Source of the DNA: Kitasatospora sp. NBC_00240
GTDB taxonomy: Bacteria > Actinomycetota > Actinomycetes > Streptomycetales > Streptomycetaceae
DNA length: 64,000 nt
Direction of reading: 5' to 3'
Assembly: GCF_026342405.1 (NCBI RefSeq)
Contig: NZ_JAPEMU010000001.1
Coordinates: forward strand, 6,758,001 to 6,822,000
Below the pieces are notes generated by a model. It had not been told where the DNA came from and did not search any database. It saw nothing but the letters and a program-made list of their open reading frames with translations. Shown here piece by piece: positions 1 through 8,130 of this stretch. Position 1 is the stretch's first letter; each line of letters begins with the position of its first letter. Made by a program: the position numbers and the translations under genes.

Positions 1-601
1 CGTCCGGCCGGAAGTCGAAGGGGGAGAGCATCCCGACGGTGACGTTCATGGTGACGCTCAGCTGGGTCAGCATCGCGCCCTTCGGTCGGCCGGTGGTGCC
101 GGAGGTGTACAGGATCACCGCCAGGTCGTCCGGCGCGCACGGCAGGTGGGCGGCGATCGGCTCGGCCCGCTCGGCCAGCAGGTCGAGGCTCGGCGCCTCG
201 CACTCCTGCTCGGCCCGCACCGTGAGCAGCAGCACGTCGGCGGTCTCCGCGCCCTTACGGCCCTCGGCCAGCAGCGGGCCTGCGCAGACCAGCGCCCTGG
301 CGCCGCTGTCGCGCAGCACGTACTCGATCTCACCGGCCTTGAGCAGCGCGTGCATCGGCACCACGACCGCGCCGAGCGAGAGCACCGCGAAGTAGACCGG
401 GGGGAACTCCAGGCCGTTCGGCAGAAGCAGCGCCACCCGGTCGCCGGGGCCGATCCCCTGCTCGCCCAGCGCCGTCGCGTACTGCCGCGCACGGAACCAG
501 AGTTCACGGTACGTCAGGCGCTCACCGGCGAAGTCGATCGCCGGGTGGTCCGGGCGTCGCGCCGCCGACTCGGCGAGCACGGCTGCGAGTGAAAGGGTCA
601 C
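1..601 (-). CDS. ANL-superfamily acyl-CoA/amide ligase, C-terminus cut off by window edge
   Basis: Only about the first 200 codons lie in the window; the frame stays open to base 1. It is an acyl-adenylate-forming enzyme that activates a carboxylate with ATP. The P-loop motif YTSGTTGRPKG is at residues 165-175, and the N-terminus (SLAAVLAESAARRPDHPAI) is typical of FadD-like ligases. I start it at the GTG at 601, preceded by a GGAGG; an ATG at 616 would add five residues but has no SD. It lies about 85 bp downstream of the 5-aminolevulinate synthase gene and reads the same way, so it is probably the third gene of an operon. In C5N clusters (for example moenomycin, asukamycin) a ligase here acts as the amide synthetase that attaches the C5N ring; that role is inferred from position. 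A general fatty-acyl-CoA ligase is the alternative. Confidence 0.85.
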   Translation of the reverse strand, partial: MTLSLAAVLAESAARRPDHPAIDFAGERLTYRELWFRARQYATALGEQGIGPGDRVALLLPNGLEFPPVYFAVLSLGAVVVPMHALLKAGEIEYVLRDSGARALVCAGPLLAEGRKGAETADVLLLTVRAEQECEAPSLDLLAERAEPIAAHLPCAPDDLAVILYTSGTTGRPKGAMLTQLSVTMNVTVGMLSPFDFRPD

Positions 602-686
602 CGGTCCTCCGCTCATGATGGGTGGTCGGGAAAGGAAGGGCGCCGGCGGTCGGCGGCGCGAACGCTCCGACCGCCGGCGCGGGGGC

Positions 687-1901
687 TCAGGCCCGGGTGC
701 GCGGGATGTCCAGCTCCTGCCACACGGTGTCCAGCGCCTCGGCGAACTTCTCCACGTCGGCGGTGGTGTGGGTGGCGGACGGCGCGATCCGCAGGATCTC
801 CTCGCCCTCCTTGACGCTGGGGGCGTTGATCGACTGCACGTAGATGCGGTAGCGCTCCAGCAGCAGCTCGGAGGCCCGGCGGCAGCGGGCGTCGTCGCCG
901 ACGAAGGCCGAGACGATGTGCGACATCGGCGACACGAACGGGATCCGATGCTCCGTCAGCCGCCGGTGCAGCAGCTGGGCGTTGGCGGCCAGCCGTTCGC
1001 GCTCCTGGTCCGAGCCGGAGAGGTGGCGCACCGCGGCGAGCGCGGCGGCCGCGACCGCCGGCGGCAGCGAGGTGGTGAAGATGAAGCCGCGGGCGAAGCT
1101 GCGCACCGCGTCCACCATCGCGGCGGGGCCCGCGATGTAGCCGCCGGAGGTGCCGAAGCCCTTGGCCAGGGTGCCCATCACCACGGTGAACTTGTCGGCG
1201 ATGCCCTCGCGGGCGGCGATGCCCGCACCGCGCGGACCGTACATGCCGACCGCGTGCACCTCGTCGATGTAGGTGGTGGCGCCGTACTTCTCGGCGAGCG
1301 CGGCGATCTCGGCCAGCGGCGCGATGTCGCCGGACATCGAGTAGACCGACTCCAGCACGATCAGCTTCGGCCGGTCGCCATCGGCCTGCAGCAGTTCCTC
1401 GAGGTGCGCGACGTCGTTGTGGCGGAAGACCCGCTTCTCGACGCCGGCGTGCCGCAGGCCGTCGATGATCGAGGCGTGGTTCAGCTGGTCCGAGTAGACC
1501 ACGGTGCCGGGCATCCGACCCGCCAGCACGGTCAGCGCGGCGTCGTTGGCGGTGTAACCGGAGCTGAAGATCAGTGCCGACTCCATGCCGTGCAGCGCGG
1601 CCAACTCCTGCTCCAGCAAGACGTGGTAGTAGTTGGTGCCGCCGATGTTGCGGGAGCCGCCGGAGCCGGCGCCGAACGCGTCGACGGCCTCCTTCATGGC
1701 GGTCAGCACGGCGGGGTTCTGGCCCATGCCGAGGTAGTCGTTGCTGCACCAGACGCTGATCTCCAGCTCGGCGCCCGACCGGCCCTCGCGTGCGCTGGCG
1801 CTCGGGAACCGGCCGGCGTGCCGGCCGATCTCCAGGAACTGCCGGCTCTGCTCGGCGAACTCCTGCATCTCCTGGGTGAAGAAGTCCAGGTGTGCGGTCA
1901 T
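687..1901 (-). CDS. 5-aminolevulinate synthase (C5N-unit type)
   Basis: A 404-residue PLP-dependent alpha-oxoamine synthase that condenses glycine with succinyl-CoA to 5-aminolevulinate. The substrate-binding N-terminus reads CSNDYLGMG at 52-60, the PLP-pocket motif DEVHAVG is at 213-219, and the Schiff-base lysine is K247 in GTLAKGFG. Length and motifs fit the family along the whole protein. The ATG at 1901 is preferred; a GTG at 1910 is possible. Streptomycetes make heme precursors by the glutamate C5 route, so a free-standing synthase usually marks secondary metabolism: in asukamycin and moenomycin biosynthesis it supplies 5-aminolevulinate and cyclises its CoA ester to C5N. The gene begins 16 bp after the stop of the upstream acyl-CoA ligase gene, which supports coupled expression. 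Confidence 0.95.
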   Translation of the reverse strand: MTAHLDFFTQEMQEFAEQSRQFLEIGRHAGRFPSASAREGRSGAELEISVWCSNDYLGMGQNPAVLTAMKEAVDAFGAGSGGSRNIGGTNYYHVLLEQELAALHGMESALIFSSGYTANDAALTVLAGRMPGTVVYSDQLNHASIIDGLRHAGVEKRVFRHNDVAHLEELLQADGDRPKLIVLESVYSMSGDIAPLAEIAALAEKYGATTYIDEVHAVGMYGPRGAGIAAREGIADKFTVVMGTLAKGFGTSGGYIAGPAAMVDAVRSFARGFIFTTSLPPAVAAAALAAVRHLSGSDQERERLAANAQLLHRRLTEHRIPFVSPMSHIVSAFVGDDARCRRASELLLERYRIYVQSINAPSVKEGEEILRIAPSATHTTADVEKFAEALDTVWQELDIPRTRA

Positions 1902-1917
1902 GGTGATCACTCGCTCT

Positions 1918-3495
1918 CTAGAGGGCGGTGCGCAGGGCGCGCAGCCGCAGCTTGTCCGGCTTGCCGGCGGAGTTCAGCGGGAGCTCGTCGAGCAACGCGA
2001 TCTGCTCGGGTGCGTGCACCGCGGACAGCGCCTCGGTCACGTGGGCGCGGATCTGCTCGACGGTGGTCGGCGCGCCCGGCCGCAGCACCACGGCGGCGTG
2101 CAGGTGCTCGATGTTGTCCGCGTCCCGGACGCCGAAGACCGCGGCGTGCGCCACGCCGGGCAGGGTGAGGATCTGCCGCTCGACCACCGCCGGGTGGACC
2201 TTGACGCCCTTGGTCTTCACCACGTCGGCCAACCGGTCGACCAGGTAGAGGTAGCCCTCCTCGTCGAGCCGGCCGATGTCGCCGGTGCGGAACCAGCCGT
2301 CGCTCAGCACCTTCGCGGTCAGCTCGGGCTCGCCCCAGTAGCAGTCCATCACGCGCGGGCAGCGGAACCAGATCTCGCCGGTGTCGCCGATCTTGGTCTC
2401 CGCGCCGGTCTCCGGGTCGCAGACCTTGACCTCGACGTCGGGGAACGGGCGCCCCACCGAGGAGCGCAGCCGCGGGTCCAGGTGCTCGAACGGCTTGAGG
2501 TTGGTGATCGGGCCGCCCTCGCTGGTGCCGTAGGCCTGGAACAGGCGGGTCCCGAACGTCTCGACGGCGGCGGCCAGTCGGGCCGGGGCCGCGGCACTGC
2601 CGGCGTAGATCAGCAGCCAGAGGGTGGTCAGGTCGGTGGTGCGGGCGTCCGGGTGGTCGAGCAGCCGGTACAGGTGCTCGGTGGCCATGAAGGTCCGGGT
2701 GATCCGCTGCTCCGCGACCTCGCGCAGCACCGCGCCGGGCTCGAACTCCTCGTGCAGCACGACCACGCCGCGCGACAGCAGCACCGCGTCGGCCATCGGC
2801 CCGACGGTGTGGCTCAGCGGGGTGGTGACCAGTATCCGGGGACGCTCGGCCTCGATCATCGAGCTCAGGTTCATCCGGACGAAGCTGTCCCAGATCCGGT
2901 TCGACAGCCGGATGCCCTTGGGCCGGCCGGTGCTGCCGCTGGTGAACGCGACCACCGCGACGTCCTGCTCGTCCCCCGCTACCGCTGCCTCGGCCGGGTC
3001 GCCGAGCTCCGCTGCCGGCACCGGGGTCACCGGGACGGCCTCCGCCAGGTCCACCCCGAAGCCCGTGAGCACCAGCGAGCCGCTCAGCAGCTCGGCCAAC
3101 TCCTTTGCGCGGGAGGCGTTCTCGGCGTCGGTGAAGAGTACGGTGGCGCCGGTGTCCCGCAGGATCCCCAGCTGGCCCTCGATCGGCAGCAGCCGCTCGG
3201 TCGAGCCCGGGTTGGTGGTGCCCAGGTAGCAGACCCCCGCGCCGAGCAGGTGGGCGGCGTAGCGCGCGCCGAGCATGTCGGGGCTGTTGGGCGCCACCAC
3301 GATGCCCATCATCGTGCCGGGGCCGACCCCGAGGCCGCGCAGCACCTGGACCGCGCCCGCCACCGAATCCGCGAACTCGCCGGCCGACACGGGCTCGCCG
3401 TGAAAGTGCAGCACGGTGCGGTCCGGATCGGCAGTCAGGACCGCCAGGATCTCGGCGGCGTAGCCGCCCGTCTGCGACTCGGCCGGATCGGCCAT
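1918..3495 (-). CDS. ANL-superfamily acyl-CoA ligase, candidate 5-aminolevulinate-CoA ligase
   Basis: A 525-residue adenylate-forming ligase. The P-loop AFTSGSTGRPKG is at about 183-194, YGTSEG lies in the central adenylate-binding region, and GWFRTGDIG plus the hinge stretch LVDRLADVVK come before the C-terminal domain. The C-terminal catalytic-lysine region reads NSAGKPDK. The start ATG at 3495 has GAGG seven bases upstream. It is first in a minus-strand run with 5-aminolevulinate synthase and a second ligase. In known C5N pathways the matching enzyme converts 5-aminolevulinate to its CoA thioester, which then cyclises. The family assignment is secure; the substrate is inferred from the neighbours. 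Confidence 0.9.
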   Translation of the reverse strand: MADPAESQTGGYAAEILAVLTADPDRTVLHFHGEPVSAGEFADSVAGAVQVLRGLGVGPGTMMGIVVAPNSPDMLGARYAAHLLGAGVCYLGTTNPGSTERLLPIEGQLGILRDTGATVLFTDAENASRAKELAELLSGSLVLTGFGVDLAEAVPVTPVPAAELGDPAEAAVAGDEQDVAVVAFTSGSTGRPKGIRLSNRIWDSFVRMNLSSMIEAERPRILVTTPLSHTVGPMADAVLLSRGVVVLHEEFEPGAVLREVAEQRITRTFMATEHLYRLLDHPDARTTDLTTLWLLIYAGSAAAPARLAAAVETFGTRLFQAYGTSEGGPITNLKPFEHLDPRLRSSVGRPFPDVEVKVCDPETGAETKIGDTGEIWFRCPRVMDCYWGEPELTAKVLSDGWFRTGDIGRLDEEGYLYLVDRLADVVKTKGVKVHPAVVERQILTLPGVAHAAVFGVRDADNIEHLHAAVVLRPGAPTTVEQIRAHVTEALSAVHAPEQIALLDELPLNSAGKPDKLRLRALRTAL

Positions 3496-3790
3496 GGTGA
3501 CCTCGATTCGATGCGCGGAAGCCCCCGACGGGGATCCCTGTCTTGCACGGACAGTCGTCAGCCTCCCGGCGGCCCGGCCGAGCGCCAAGGGGCCAACGGG
3601 TCCCTCGACCCGGGCACCTCGCATCGACCATCGGTCAGTACCCGATCGGCTACCTGCCGTCCGGTGCGGCCCCTGCCCCTTCGGCCCTCCCAGCAGGGCA
3701 CCCGACCTGGTCGGCCGCGGCCGAGCCAGGGGCCGGACAGGGGTTGAGGGGCGCTGGGGCCCTGACCGTCAACCGGGACGGCGAAAGGCG

Positions 3791-4225
3791 ATGGGTGACA
3801 TCGGCGACGTGGGCGAACTCCGGGCGTTCGTCGAAGAGGTGGGCAGTCACCTGGCGAATGAAGAGACGCTCCGTGGCCACCTCAAGTGGGTGACCGCCGA
3901 CCTGGTGGAGATCCGCGCACGCCGCCAAGTGGTGGAGGAGGCCGGCCACGAGCCGATCGCGATCATCGGCACGGCCTGCCGCTTCCCCGGCGACGTCAGC
4001 ACCCCCGAGGAGCTGCGGCAGCTGGTCGGCGAGGGCCGCGACGCCGTCGACGCCTTCCCCGCCGATCGAGGCTGCGGCCTGGACGCGATCCACCACCCGG
4101 ACCCCGAGCATCCCGGGCACCTCGTACGTCAACGAGGGCGGCTTCCTGGAACTGCGCGACGTCCCCCTCGGCCGCACCGTCCTGCCGGAACGGGACGTTC
4201 TCGATCACGGCAGTGTCGGGACTGA
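3791..4225 (+). pseudogene. Truncated, frameshifted start of a modular type I polyketide synthase
   Basis: The frame opens at ATG 3791 after a GAAAGG SD. Residues 1-50 look like a class-1 N-terminal docking helix (LANEETLRGHLKWVTADL); the ketosynthase start follows with HEPIAIIGTACRFPGD at 53-68 and continues to HPDPEHPG near 109. One extra C in the run at 4112-4114 then shifts the frame: removing it restores TSYVNEGGFL, the expected continuation. After about ten more codons similarity to ketosynthase is lost and no further PKS sequence is visible. The active-site cysteine is never reached. The remnant diverges from the C5N-type genes and is probably a relic of the polyketide cluster on the left. 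The W usually found in ADRGWDL is C here, another sign of decay. Confidence 0.85.
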
Positions 4226-4279
4226 GTCTTGCCCCAGCGCCCGGCGCCCAGCATCAGGGGCCGAGCCGGGTGATCAAGC

Positions 4280-4375
4280 TTCGTCGAGACGGACCAGCCT
4301 CTGATCGACCTTCGCCGAGACGGATCGGCATCCATCCAAGTTCGATGAGACACGTCCGACCTCCACTGAGGCAGG
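4280..4375. repeat. Four imperfect direct repeats between PKS relic and padR
   Basis: TTCGTCGAGACGGA (4280-4293), TTCGCCGAGACGGA (4311-4324), TTCGATGAGACACG (4341-4354) and TCCACTGAGGCAGG (4362-4375) recur at intervals of 31, 30 and 21 bp. No coding frame is convincing here. They could be binding sites of a lost cluster regulator or remnants of a repeated coding stretch. The first two match at 13 of 14 positions; the others are progressively degraded. Confidence 0.5.
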
Positions 4376-4399
4376 TCGGTGGCCGACAGTCGGAATCCG

Positions 4400-4438
4400 T
4401 TGACGAGCGACAGTTACCGATATATCGTCGAGTTATCG
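4400..4438 (+). promoter_or_regulatory. padR promoter with tandem PadR-type operator
   Basis: TTGACG at 4400-4405 can serve as -35 and TATCGT at 4423-4428 as -10 (17-bp spacer). CGATATATCG (4418-4427) is a perfect 10-bp palindrome overlapping the -10. A second copy, CGAGTTATCG (4429-4438, 8 of 10 matches), starts 11 bp later, one helical turn away. TATATCG-type sites suit PadR autoregulation; that step is inferred. Confidence 0.6.
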
Positions 4439-4483
4439 AGACAGTTACTTCGAGACTGTCCGCAACGAGAGGTGGTGGGCGTC

Positions 4484-5179
4484 ATGCGCCCAGGGAACCG
4501 GTACAGGGAGCAAGAGGGAGGCGGGCGCGGCGGACGTCGTCGCGGCCGGGGCCCGGAGTTCGGGGAGATCCCCGGCGAGGGGTTCGAGGGGCGGCGGGCC
4601 TTCGGGCCGTTCGGGCCGCCGTTCGGCGGCGGACCGGGCGGGCCGGGGTTCCCCGGCCGGCCGCCCGGCGGGCCGTTCGGGCACGGCTTCGGCGGTCACG
4701 GCCGCGGGCACGGCGGGCCGCGGGGCCGCCGTGGCGGCCGGGCCAGGCGCGGTGATGTCCGGGCCTCGCTGCTGGCGCTGCTCAAGGAGCGGCCGATGCA
4801 CGGCTACGAGATGATCGCCGAGATCGCCGAGCGCACCGGCGGGGCCTGGCGGCCGAGCCCGGGTTCGATCTACCCGACCCTCCAACTGCTGGAGGAGGAG
4901 GGGCTGATCACCGCCCAGGAGGTCTCCGGCAAGCGCCTGGTCCAGCTCACCGAGGCGGGCCGGGCCGAGGCCGAGGCCGGCGCCAACGAGCCGTGGGCGG
5001 AGGCCGGCCGCGAGGTCGACTGGGAGGCCGTCCAGGAGGTCGGTCAGGCACTCGGTGCGGTGGACGCCGCGATCCGGCAGGTGATGGCCACGGGCACCGA
5101 GGCGCAGCGCGCCAAGGGGCTCGCCGTCCTCACCGAGGCCCGGAAGAAGCTCTACCTGATCCTCGCCGAGGATGACTGA
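4484..5179 (+). CDS. PadR-family transcriptional regulator with Gly/Arg-rich N-terminus
   Basis: A 231-residue protein. Residues 1-90 are low-complexity Gly/Arg/Pro/Phe (blocks such as GPFGPPFGGGPGGPGFPGRP). Residues about 93-165 form a PadR winged helix with RASLLALLKERPMHGYEM and SPGSIYPTLQLLEEEGLI. The C-terminus is helical and probably dimerises. PadR proteins are usually repressors responding to small molecules or stress. The start is the ATG at 4484, with GAGAGG 11 bases upstream. The upstream palindromes suggest autoregulation. The disordered, basic 90-residue head is longer than in the minimal family and may bind nucleic acid nonspecifically (speculative). No clear target gene lies beside it. 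Confidence 0.88.
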   Translation: MRPGNRYREQEGGGRGGRRRGRGPEFGEIPGEGFEGRRAFGPFGPPFGGGPGGPGFPGRPPGGPFGHGFGGHGRGHGGPRGRRGGRARRGDVRASLLALLKERPMHGYEMIAEIAERTGGAWRPSPGSIYPTLQLLEEEGLITAQEVSGKRLVQLTEAGRAEAEAGANEPWAEAGREVDWEAVQEVGQALGAVDAAIRQVMATGTEAQRAKGLAVLTEARKKLYLILAEDD

Positions 5180-5231
5180 CCGACGCGGGGGGGAGAGTGG
5201 TCGGGCGGTGCTGCCGACCGGTCGCAACGCC

Positions 5232-5435
5232 CTAGTCGCGTACGGCGAACAGGGCCACGCAGACCATCAGCAGCACCGCCCAGCCGAACCACAGCCAGCC
5301 GTTGGAGCCGATCGTCACGCTGTAGAGGCTGATCAGCACCAGCAGCCCGGCGGCCAGGAAGACCGCCTGCCGGCCGCGCCGGACGCCGCCGTGACCACTG
5401 CCGCCGGTTCTCGGGTGCCGCTTGACGTGCGCCAT
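5232..5435 (-). CDS. Small two-helix membrane protein, function unknown
   Basis: A 67-residue protein with a basic, His/Gly-rich head of about 22 residues, then two hydrophobic stretches (about 23-40 and 46-64) separated by SNG, ending in VRD. It looks like an inner-membrane hairpin with both ends in the cytoplasm. An AGGAGG precedes ATG 5435. Such short proteins are common in streptomycetes, but I do not recognise the family. It lies 53 bp beyond the end of padR, convergent with it. Confidence 0.6.
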   Translation of the reverse strand: MAHVKRHPRTGGSGHGGVRRGRQAVFLAAGLLVLISLYSVTIGSNGWLWFGWAVLLMVCVALFAVRD

Positions 5436-5499
5436 GTCCGTCCTCCTGCTGCCGCGGCGGCCGCCGGGGCCGTCCGCACCGTCGGACGCGGCGCCGCCG

Positions 5500-5772
5500 T
5501 CACTCGGGCGTGTGCCCGGACTGCTCGGGTGTGACCACGGACGGGTCGGGCGCGTGCCCCGACGCCGGTCCGTCGAACTCGTAGCGCCAGTGCCAGCGGG
5601 CGCCCCGGTGCTGCTTGGCGCGGACGTAGACCAGCGTCTCGGCCGGTACGTCCCCGTGGGCGGGCACCGGGACCCGGTAGGTCTTGGGCACGCCGTTGAA
5701 CGGACCGAGCGGGATCGGCAGGATCCGGCCGTCCAGTGGTCCGCCGATGAATTCGGTGTCCGCGCTTCTCAC
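5500..5772 (-). CDS. Small conserved-type protein with GGPLDGR motif
   Basis: A 90-residue soluble protein of unknown function. It starts MRSADTEFIGGPLDGR, has TYRVPVP in the middle and ends its ordered part with WHWRYEFDG before a Pro/Ser tail. The same layout (GGxxDG near the N-terminus, then an aromatic W-H-Y/W-R strand near the C-terminus) occurs in the 83-residue protein at 53401-53652, so they look like one family. The motif suggests a small beta-sheet domain. No enzymatic residues stand out. Confidence 0.6.
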   Translation of the reverse strand: MRSADTEFIGGPLDGRILPIPLGPFNGVPKTYRVPVPAHGDVPAETLVYVRAKQHRGARWHWRYEFDGPASGHAPDPSVVTPEQSGHTPE

Positions 5773-6383
5773 CCCACCAGCGTCTCACCTCGGCGCCTGA
5801 GGCGCGGCGACGGGGCGGCCCGGGGCGCGCGGCCGGACGGGGCGCTACGGCGGAGCCGTGAATCCTGGCGGCCCCGCCGGCCGGCTCGGCCGCACCGCGG
5901 GCGCGTCCCCCGCCACCAGCGGTTTCCCCTCGCAGGCGCGCCTCCCGGTGAGGGCCTTCGCCGGTCGGGAGGGCCCCGCCGGCGACCGTGCGACCGGCGC
6001 GCGGGCGTGACCGGCTGTGACCGGGTGGGTGGCTGCGGTCCGGGATCGGTCGTGGTGTGACCGGGGATGCACCGCCCCCGGTCATCCACAGGTCCCTCAC
6101 ACCCTTATCCTGCTCTGTACGCCCTCGGGTCATCGCCCGGGTCAGCGGGCCCGTACGGGCCGGGTGAGACGCGCGTCCGCGCGTCCGTCCGCCGAGCCGC
6201 AACTCTCGTACTCCGTACCGTGACCCCGAGCGTCGACCGTCCGGTGACCCCGGCTCCGGCCGGGCGGCGGAGACGGCAGACCGAGCCCCCCGGGAAGCAG
6301 CGGGGCCCGTCCGGTGTTGCCTCGCATGAGTTGCGTCCGATGCTGTGCCGCACCAGGCACGGCAGGTGTACGGAAGGGGCCCG
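5773..6383. other. 611-bp intergenic stretch, no supported gene
   Basis: Open frames here are GC-driven and lack family features or a ribosome site. The sequence has several GC stems and, near the right end, an SD-like GGAAGGGG (6372-6379) belonging to the next gene. Promoters for the genes on both sides must lie here but no -35/-10 pair is convincing. Confidence 0.5.
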
Positions 6384-7085
6384 ATGGAAGCCAGCAGCAG
6401 GTGGACTACCTGGTGGCAGAAGCGCGATCGTCAGCGGGTCCGCCCGGTGGCGTCGGACAGCCCCGCCGCCCGTCTGGATCAGCTGCTCGGCGCCGTCCGC
6501 GCCGGCTTCCCGCTCGCACCGGCCGCGCACCCGGCGGGCTATCGGTGTTCGTGCGACCGGGTCGGCTGTCCGGCCCCCGCCCAGCACCCGGTGTCCTTCG
6601 CCTGGCAGACGCAGGCGACCACCGATCCCGAGCAGCTCGCCCGCTGGCTCTCGCGCGACCCGCAGGCGAACTTCATCACCGCCACCGGCCGCGCCCACGA
6701 CGTCCTGGACGTCCCCGCCGAGGCCGGTGTGCTGGCCCTCGCCAGACTCTCCGAGCTGGGGGTCGGCGGCCCGGTCGCCGCCGTCGGCGAGGACCGCTAC
6801 CTGTTCTTCACCGCCACCCGCGGCACCCCCATCGACGAGGACGAGTGGTGGCCCAGCGCGCTGGACTCCACCCCCGACACCATGTCCGAGCACCCCGGGC
6901 TGCGCTGGCACTGCCGGGGCTCGTACACGCTGCTCCCGCCGGCCGCGCTGCCGGACGGCTCCGAGGTGCGCTGGCTGCGCGGCCCCGAGCAGCCGCTGCC
7001 GGACCCGCTGCGGGTCCTCGACGTGCTGACCGACGCCTGCACGGAGGTCGGCGCGGTGGCCGAGGAGCAGTGGCTGATCGGCTGA
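6384..7085 (+). CDS. Prim-pol-like protein (bifunctional primase/polymerase N-terminal domain type)
   Basis: A 233-residue protein resembling the short prim-pol proteins of streptomycetes. Features are a potential metal site with Cys55, Cys57 and Cys62 in YRCSCDRVGCPAPAQHP, the stretch WQTQATTDPEQLARWL, and FITATGRAHDVLDVP at about 98-111, where the acidic residues may correspond to the archaeo-eukaryotic-primase-like metal site. A longer frame upstream exists, but ATG 6384 has GGAAGGGG eight bases before it. There is no helicase domain and no phage or plasmid neighbour, so it is an orphan chromosomal copy whose job (repair, damage tolerance or regulation) is unknown. Confidence 0.75.
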   Translation: MEASSRWTTWWQKRDRQRVRPVASDSPAARLDQLLGAVRAGFPLAPAAHPAGYRCSCDRVGCPAPAQHPVSFAWQTQATTDPEQLARWLSRDPQANFITATGRAHDVLDVPAEAGVLALARLSELGVGGPVAAVGEDRYLFFTATRGTPIDEDEWWPSALDSTPDTMSEHPGLRWHCRGSYTLLPPAALPDGSEVRWLRGPEQPLPDPLRVLDVLTDACTEVGAVAEEQWLIG

Positions 7086-7167
7086 CCGGCCGCTTGCACC
7101 GCTCGGCCGCGCGGGCGGCGGTCCGGGCCCGGCCGGGGAGGTCACGGCGGCGGGCCCGGCCGGCACG

Positions 7168-8013
7168 TCACGGCAGGGTGAGGACCTCGGCGCCGTCCGC
7201 CGTCACCACCAGCGTGTGCTCGAACTGGGCGGTCCGCCGGCGGTCCTTGGTGACGACCGTCCAGCCGTCCTCCCAGATCTCGTAGTCGTAGGTGCCCAGG
7301 GTGAGCATCGGCTCGATCGTGAAGGTCATCCCCGGCTTGATCACCTCGGTGGCCCGCTCGCTGTCGTAGTGCGGGATGATCAGGCCGGAGTGGAACGACG
7401 TGTTGATCCCGTGCCCGGTGAAGTCCCGCACCACGCCGTAGTCGAAGCGCTTGGCGTAGGACTCGATCACCCGCCCGATCACATTGACCTGCCGGCCCGG
7501 CTTCACGGCCTTGATCGCCCGGTTCAGCGACTCCCGGGTGCGCTCGACCAGCAGCCGGGACTCCTCGTCCACGTCGCCGCAGAGGTACGTCGCGTTGAGG
7601 TCGCCGTGCACCCCGTGGATGAACGCGGTGGCGTCGATGTTGACGATGTCGCCGTCCTGCAGGACGGTCGAGTCCGGGATGCCGTGGCAGATCACCTCGT
7701 TGATCGAGGTGCAGATCGACTTGGGGAAGCCGCGGTAGCCCAGGTCGGACGGGTACGCGTCGTGGTCGCACATGTACTCGTGGGCGACGGCGTCCAGCTC
7801 GTCGGTGGTGACCCCCGGCGCGATCAGCTTCGCGGCCTCCTCCATCGCCCGGGCGGCGATCCGGCTCGCGATCCGCATCTTCTCGATCGTCTCGGCGCTC
7901 TGCACCTCGGGCCCGGTGTACGGGGTGGGCGCGGGCCGGCCCACGTACTCGGGGCGGGCGATGTGCGCCGGAACCTTGCGGGTGGGGGACTGGATGCCGG
8001 GTACGAGAGCCAT
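7168..8013 (-). CDS. map: Type I methionine aminopeptidase
   Basis: A 281-residue enzyme that removes the initiator methionine from new proteins. The dinuclear metal ligands are all visible: D127, D138, H201 (FTGHGI), E234 (TIEPM) and E265 (FEHTL), and the substrate-binding H110 is in VICHGIPD. An N-terminal extension of about 40 residues (PTRKVPAHIARPEYVGRPAP) precedes the pita-bread fold, as in the longer actinobacterial isoform. It converges with the prim-pol-like gene. The short spacer between them (7086-7167) is GC-rich. Confidence 0.97.
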   Translation of the reverse strand: MALVPGIQSPTRKVPAHIARPEYVGRPAPTPYTGPEVQSAETIEKMRIASRIAARAMEEAAKLIAPGVTTDELDAVAHEYMCDHDAYPSDLGYRGFPKSICTSINEVICHGIPDSTVLQDGDIVNIDATAFIHGVHGDLNATYLCGDVDEESRLLVERTRESLNRAIKAVKPGRQVNVIGRVIESYAKRFDYGVVRDFTGHGINTSFHSGLIIPHYDSERATEVIKPGMTFTIEPMLTLGTYDYEIWEDGWTVVTKDRRRTAQFEHTLVVTADGAEVLTLP

Positions 8014-8130
8014 GACGGCGAGTCTATCCGCCGGGCCCCGGCCGCCCCGGCGGGTTGTCCGGGGGCGTCACCGGGCATGATCGACACGAGGTCCGAGCAA
8101 CAGACGTCCGACCGACAGGAGAAGCCCGAG

